DNA from: Streptomyces macrolidinus
Lineage (GTDB): Bacteria > Actinomycetota > Actinomycetes > Streptomycetales > Streptomycetaceae
DNA: 64,000 bases
Direction of reading: 5' to 3'
NCBI RefSeq assembly: GCF_023887685.1
Contig: NZ_JAMWMR010000006.1
Span: 1 to 64,000 of the forward strand
The first letter of the stretch is position 1, and the number at the start of each line of letters is the position of its first letter. Made by a program: the position numbers and the translations under genes. Positions 61,603-64,000 of this stretch are shown in pieces. The notes under the pieces are model-generated. The model searched no databases, was not told the DNA's origin, and saw nothing but the letters and a program-made list of their open reading frames with translations.

Positions 61603-62286
61603 GTGCTCCGTATCACCGACGCCCGAAGCGGCGAGCCCGTCGACATCCGCCCGGGGCTGACCCGTGTCCACGCGCACGCGGTCGGCGCCGACACCTCGGC
61701 CCTGCGCGTGCTGCTGGTGGCCGACGTCCTGGCGCGAGCCCTGGAACTCGGGAGCACGCCCGTCATGACGGTCGCCGAGGTGCCCGCCGAACTCCGGGCG
61801 CGCGCCGACGACCTCGGCATCCGGCGCGCCGAACCGGACGCGCCCGGTGTCGGACGGGCCCTGCACGTGATCGGGGAACAGGGCGCCGCCCCCGAGGGCG
61901 TCTGCGTCGAGGTCGCCCCGGCGACCGGACCCGCCGACACCACCGCCGCCTCCTCGGTCGTCCGCCTCGCCCTCCTCACCCGCCCGCGCTGCGAGCCCGT
62001 CGACCTCGGCCCGGCCGCCCTGACCGACGCGCGGGACACGCTGGGGCGCTGGCGCAAGGCCGTCGCGGTCTGGGCGACGCGGCCCTCCAGGCCCGTACCC
62101 GACCCCGTACGCAACGAGCTGCGGGCCGCCTGGGAGAACGATCTCGATGTGCCCGCCGTCCTGGAGGCGCTGCGGCGTGTCGAGCGCGCCGACGACATGC
62201 CCGACGGGGCGCGCTTCGAGACGTACGCCTACGCCGACCGGCTGCTCGGCCTCGACCTCGCCCGGGAGATCGGGGCCCCGGCGTGA
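61603..62286 (+). CDS. Hypothetical protein, possibly CysS/MshC-related
   Basis: About 227 aa. The beginning VLRITDARSGEPVDIRPGLTRVHAHAVGADTSALRVLLVADVLARALELG recalls the Rossmann start of cysteinyl-tRNA synthetase/MshC, but HIGH and KMSKS motifs are absent. The C-terminal half is helical (ALTDARDTLGRWRKAVAVWA). It may be a non-catalytic relative. TACGCT ends six bases before GTG 61603, so it is probably leaderless. Its stop overlaps the next gene (GTGA). Confidence 0.68.
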   Translation: MLRITDARSGEPVDIRPGLTRVHAHAVGADTSALRVLLVADVLARALELGSTPVMTVAEVPAELRARADDLGIRRAEPDAPGVGRALHVIGEQGAAPEGVCVEVAPATGPADTTAASSVVRLALLTRPRCEPVDLGPAALTDARDTLGRWRKAVAVWATRPSRPVPDPVRNELRAAWENDLDVPAVLEALRRVERADDMPDGARFETYAYADRLLGLDLAREIGAPA

Positions 62287-62828
62287 GCGGCCGGGCCGCG
62301 GCGGGCTCGCCGCGCAGACTCGTCGTGCTGCGGCACGCCAAGTCCGCCTGGCCCGACGGCGTGGACGACCACGAACGGCCGCTCGCGCCGCGGGGCCGCC
62401 GGGACGCCCCGGCCGCGGGGCGCGCGCTCGCCGAGGCCGGCTGCCTGCCCGACCTCGTCCTGTGTTCCACCGCCGTCCGCGCCCGGCAGACCTGGGAGCT
62501 GGTCGCGGCCCAGTGGGACACCCCGCCGCCGCCCGTACGGCTGGAGCCGCAGTTGTACGCCGCCGACGTACCCGATCTGCTGCAGGCCGCGCGCGCGGTG
62601 CCCGCCCAGGTGGGGACGCTGCTGGTGATCGGGCACAACCCGGGTCTCGAGGAACTGGTCCTCACGCTCGCCGGGCGCGCCGTCGGCGATGCCCTGCGCC
62701 GGGTCCGTACCAAGTTCCCCACCTCGGCGATCGCCGTCCTCGCCTGGCAGGGCGGCGGCTGGGACTCCCTCGCGCCCGGCGCGGCCCGGCTGACCGAGGT
62801 CATCGTGCCGAGGGGCGGCAAGGGGTAG
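62283..62828 (+). CDS. SixA-like histidine phosphatase
   Basis: A 181-aa histidine phosphatase-superfamily protein. LVVLRHAKSAWPDG holds the RH(A/G) catalytic His, LCSTAVRARQT a phosphate-binding Arg, and LLVIGHNPGLEELVLTLAG the second His. SixA removes phosphate from phosphohistidine in histidine-containing transfer proteins. Translationally coupled to the upstream gene by a GTGA overlap. Confidence 0.88.
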   Translation: MSGRAAAGSPRRLVVLRHAKSAWPDGVDDHERPLAPRGRRDAPAAGRALAEAGCLPDLVLCSTAVRARQTWELVAAQWDTPPPPVRLEPQLYAADVPDLLQAARAVPAQVGTLLVIGHNPGLEELVLTLAGRAVGDALRRVRTKFPTSAIAVLAWQGGGWDSLAPGAARLTEVIVPRGGKG

Positions 62829-62890
62829 CCGGGAGGGGTGGCCGGGGGTCGGCCTGCGGGGCCGGTGCGGCGAGCGCATACGCTGGCGTG

Positions 62891-63517
62891 ATGCAGGACG
62901 AGTACCGCACAGTCGCCCGCGCGGGCGTGCACGAGACCGAGATCAACCGTTCCCGTTTCCTGTGCGCCCTCGCCCCGGCCGCCACCGAGCAGGAGGCGCA
63001 GGACTTCATCGCCGGTGTCCGCAAGGAGCACGCCGACGCCACGCACAACTGCTACGCCTATGTCGTCGGCGCCGACGCCGCGATCCAGAAGGCGAGCGAC
63101 GACGGCGAGCCGGGCGGCACCGCGGGTGTCCCCATGCTGCAGATGCTGCTGCGCCGTGACATGCGCTACGTCGTCGCCGTCGTCACCCGCTACTACGGTG
63201 GCGTGAAGCTGGGCGCGGGCGGGCTCATCAGGGCGTACGGGGGCGTGGTGGGCGAGGCCCTGGACGCGCTCGGCACGCTCACCCGCCGCCGCTTCCGGCT
63301 CGCCACGGTCACGGTCGACCACCAGCGCGCGGGCAAGGTGCAGAACGGCCTGCGCGCGACCGGTCGCGAGGTGCGGGACGTGCGCTACGGGGAGCACGTC
63401 ACCATCGAGATCGGGCTGCCGGACGCCGACGTGGAGGCCTTCCGGGCATGGCTCGCCGACGCCACCGCGGGCACGGCCGGGTTCGAGCTGGGCGGAGAGG
63501 CGTACGGGGACGCGTGA
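62891..63517 (+). CDS. IMPACT/YigZ family protein
   Basis: A 208-aa UPF0029 protein: RSRFLCALAPAATEQEAQDFIAGVRKEHADATHNCYAYVVG, SDDGEPGGTAGVPML and VVTRYYGGVKLGAGGLIRAYGG are the family signature. Family members are linked to translation control or are of unknown role. TACGCT ends six bases before ATG 62891, so it is probably leaderless. Confidence 0.9.
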   Translation: MQDEYRTVARAGVHETEINRSRFLCALAPAATEQEAQDFIAGVRKEHADATHNCYAYVVGADAAIQKASDDGEPGGTAGVPMLQMLLRRDMRYVVAVVTRYYGGVKLGAGGLIRAYGGVVGEALDALGTLTRRRFRLATVTVDHQRAGKVQNGLRATGREVRDVRYGEHVTIEIGLPDADVEAFRAWLADATAGTAGFELGGEAYGDA

Positions 63518-63716
63518 AGTGCGGACGAAGGGTGCAAGTCGGACAGTTCGGGCAATTGCCGTGATGCGCGGTCGAATTGGGGCGGCGCGCTGAGGTTCGT
63601 GGGGGAGCGGGTCCGGCACGCGTTAGCGTGGTGAGCGTCGACAGCGAGCCCGTGGTGGCTCCTGGCGGTTCCATAGACGGTGCAGGAGGGGGACACGTGC
63701 GGGTCGGAGCGGATTC

Positions 63717-64000
63717 TTGAGAGTGCTGCACACCTCCGACTGGCATCTGGGCCGGTCGTTCCACCGGGTGAACATGCTCGGCGCACAGGCCGACTTCATC
63801 GACCATCTCGTCACCACCGTGCGCGAGCGCGAGGTGGACGCGGTGGTCGTCTCGGGAGACGTCTACGACCGCGCGGTGCCCCCGCTGGCCGCGGTCGAGC
63901 TGTTCGACACCGCCCTGCACCGCCTCGCCGATCTCGACGTGCCCACGGTGATGATCTCCGGGAACCACGACTCGGCGCGCCGGCTGGGCGTCGGCGCGGG
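63717..64000 (+). CDS. sbcD: Exonuclease SbcD, 5' end only (window edge)
   Basis: The first ~94 codons of the Mre11-type nuclease subunit: LRVLHTSDWHLGRSF (metal DxH), VVVSGDVYDRAVPP (GD motif) and VMISGNHDSARRLG (GNHD). The reading frame runs off the window. The start is TTG 63717, matching the family N-terminus; GGAG at 63706-63709 is seven bases upstream. It overlaps, as TTGA, the stop of a short frame that begins at GTG 63697 with AGGAGG upstream, or at GTG 63631. Confidence 0.9.
   Translation, partial: MRVLHTSDWHLGRSFHRVNMLGAQADFIDHLVTTVREREVDAVVVSGDVYDRAVPPLAAVELFDTALHRLADLDVPTVMISGNHDSARRLGVGA

Overview
The window is chromosomal DNA of a Streptomyces or a close relative. The evidence is a GC content of roughly 70% by eye, third codon positions almost always G or C, frequent GTG starts, and a gene order typical of Actinobacteria. 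The 5' third matches the mycobacterial Rv1822-Rv1832 neighbourhood as I remember it: CDP-alcohol phosphotransferase, DUF881, small basic protein, DUF881, FHA (GarA-like), MerR (FtsR-like), DUF151, MerR (ResR-like), then gcvP. Further along come a second, divergent EF-Tu (tuf3-like) and a second apolipoprotein N-acyltransferase, both characteristic of Streptomyces. I see no rRNA, tRNA, CRISPR array, prophage or intact insertion sequence.

Layout. 1-14 kb: envelope, division and central-metabolism block (cardiolipin synthase, nucleotidyltransferase/degenerate mutase fusion, DUF881-sbp-DUF881 operon, GarA-like FHA protein, FtsR- and ResR-like MerR regulators, dinB, and gcvP behind a tandem glycine riboswitch). 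14-25 kb: DUF5999, a GCS2 ligase, a 221-bp MITE-like element, a CPBP protein, PhzF, a Clp-N protein, two EamA transporters (the second behind a leaderless leader peptide), a PaiB-like pseudogene, and a divergent PNPOx/MocR pair. 25-32 kb: Tat Rieske lipoprotein, an 8-bp tandem repeat, a HipA-like kinase/DUF3037 pair, two SDRs, a solitary peptide-binding lipoprotein and ung. 32-41 kb: TetR/FAD-monooxygenase divergon with twin operators, Gfo/Idh, lnt, a TVP38 protein, tuf3 behind a leader ORF, and a spermidine-synthase-like protein. 41-53 kb: thioesterase, glutamine-synthetase-like protein, DedA, gamma-carbonic anhydrase, YbaK, an FMN reductase/TetR divergon with four operators, a MarR-ABC exporter operon, hydrolase, PP2C and PCMT. 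53-61.5 kb: a CsoR regulon (MFS exporter, csoR, HMA protein, His-rich secreted protein) interrupted by a LysR/EamA pair and a small accessory patch of unknown genes with lower GC. 61.5-64 kb: CysS/MshC-like protein, SixA phosphatase, IMPACT protein, and the start of sbcD.

Regulation is unusually easy to read here. Over a dozen genes carry a TANNNT-type -10 element ending only 6-7 nt before the start codon, which suggests leaderless mRNAs. Several regulators have clear palindromic operators (TetR at 32.9 and 47.5 kb, MarR at 48.4 kb, CsoR boxes at 53.7 and 60.4-60.5 kb). Two genes, an EamA exporter and tuf3, are preceded by small leader ORFs whose stop codons lie inside or beside RNA hairpins. 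I consider these the best candidates for undescribed regulatory systems.
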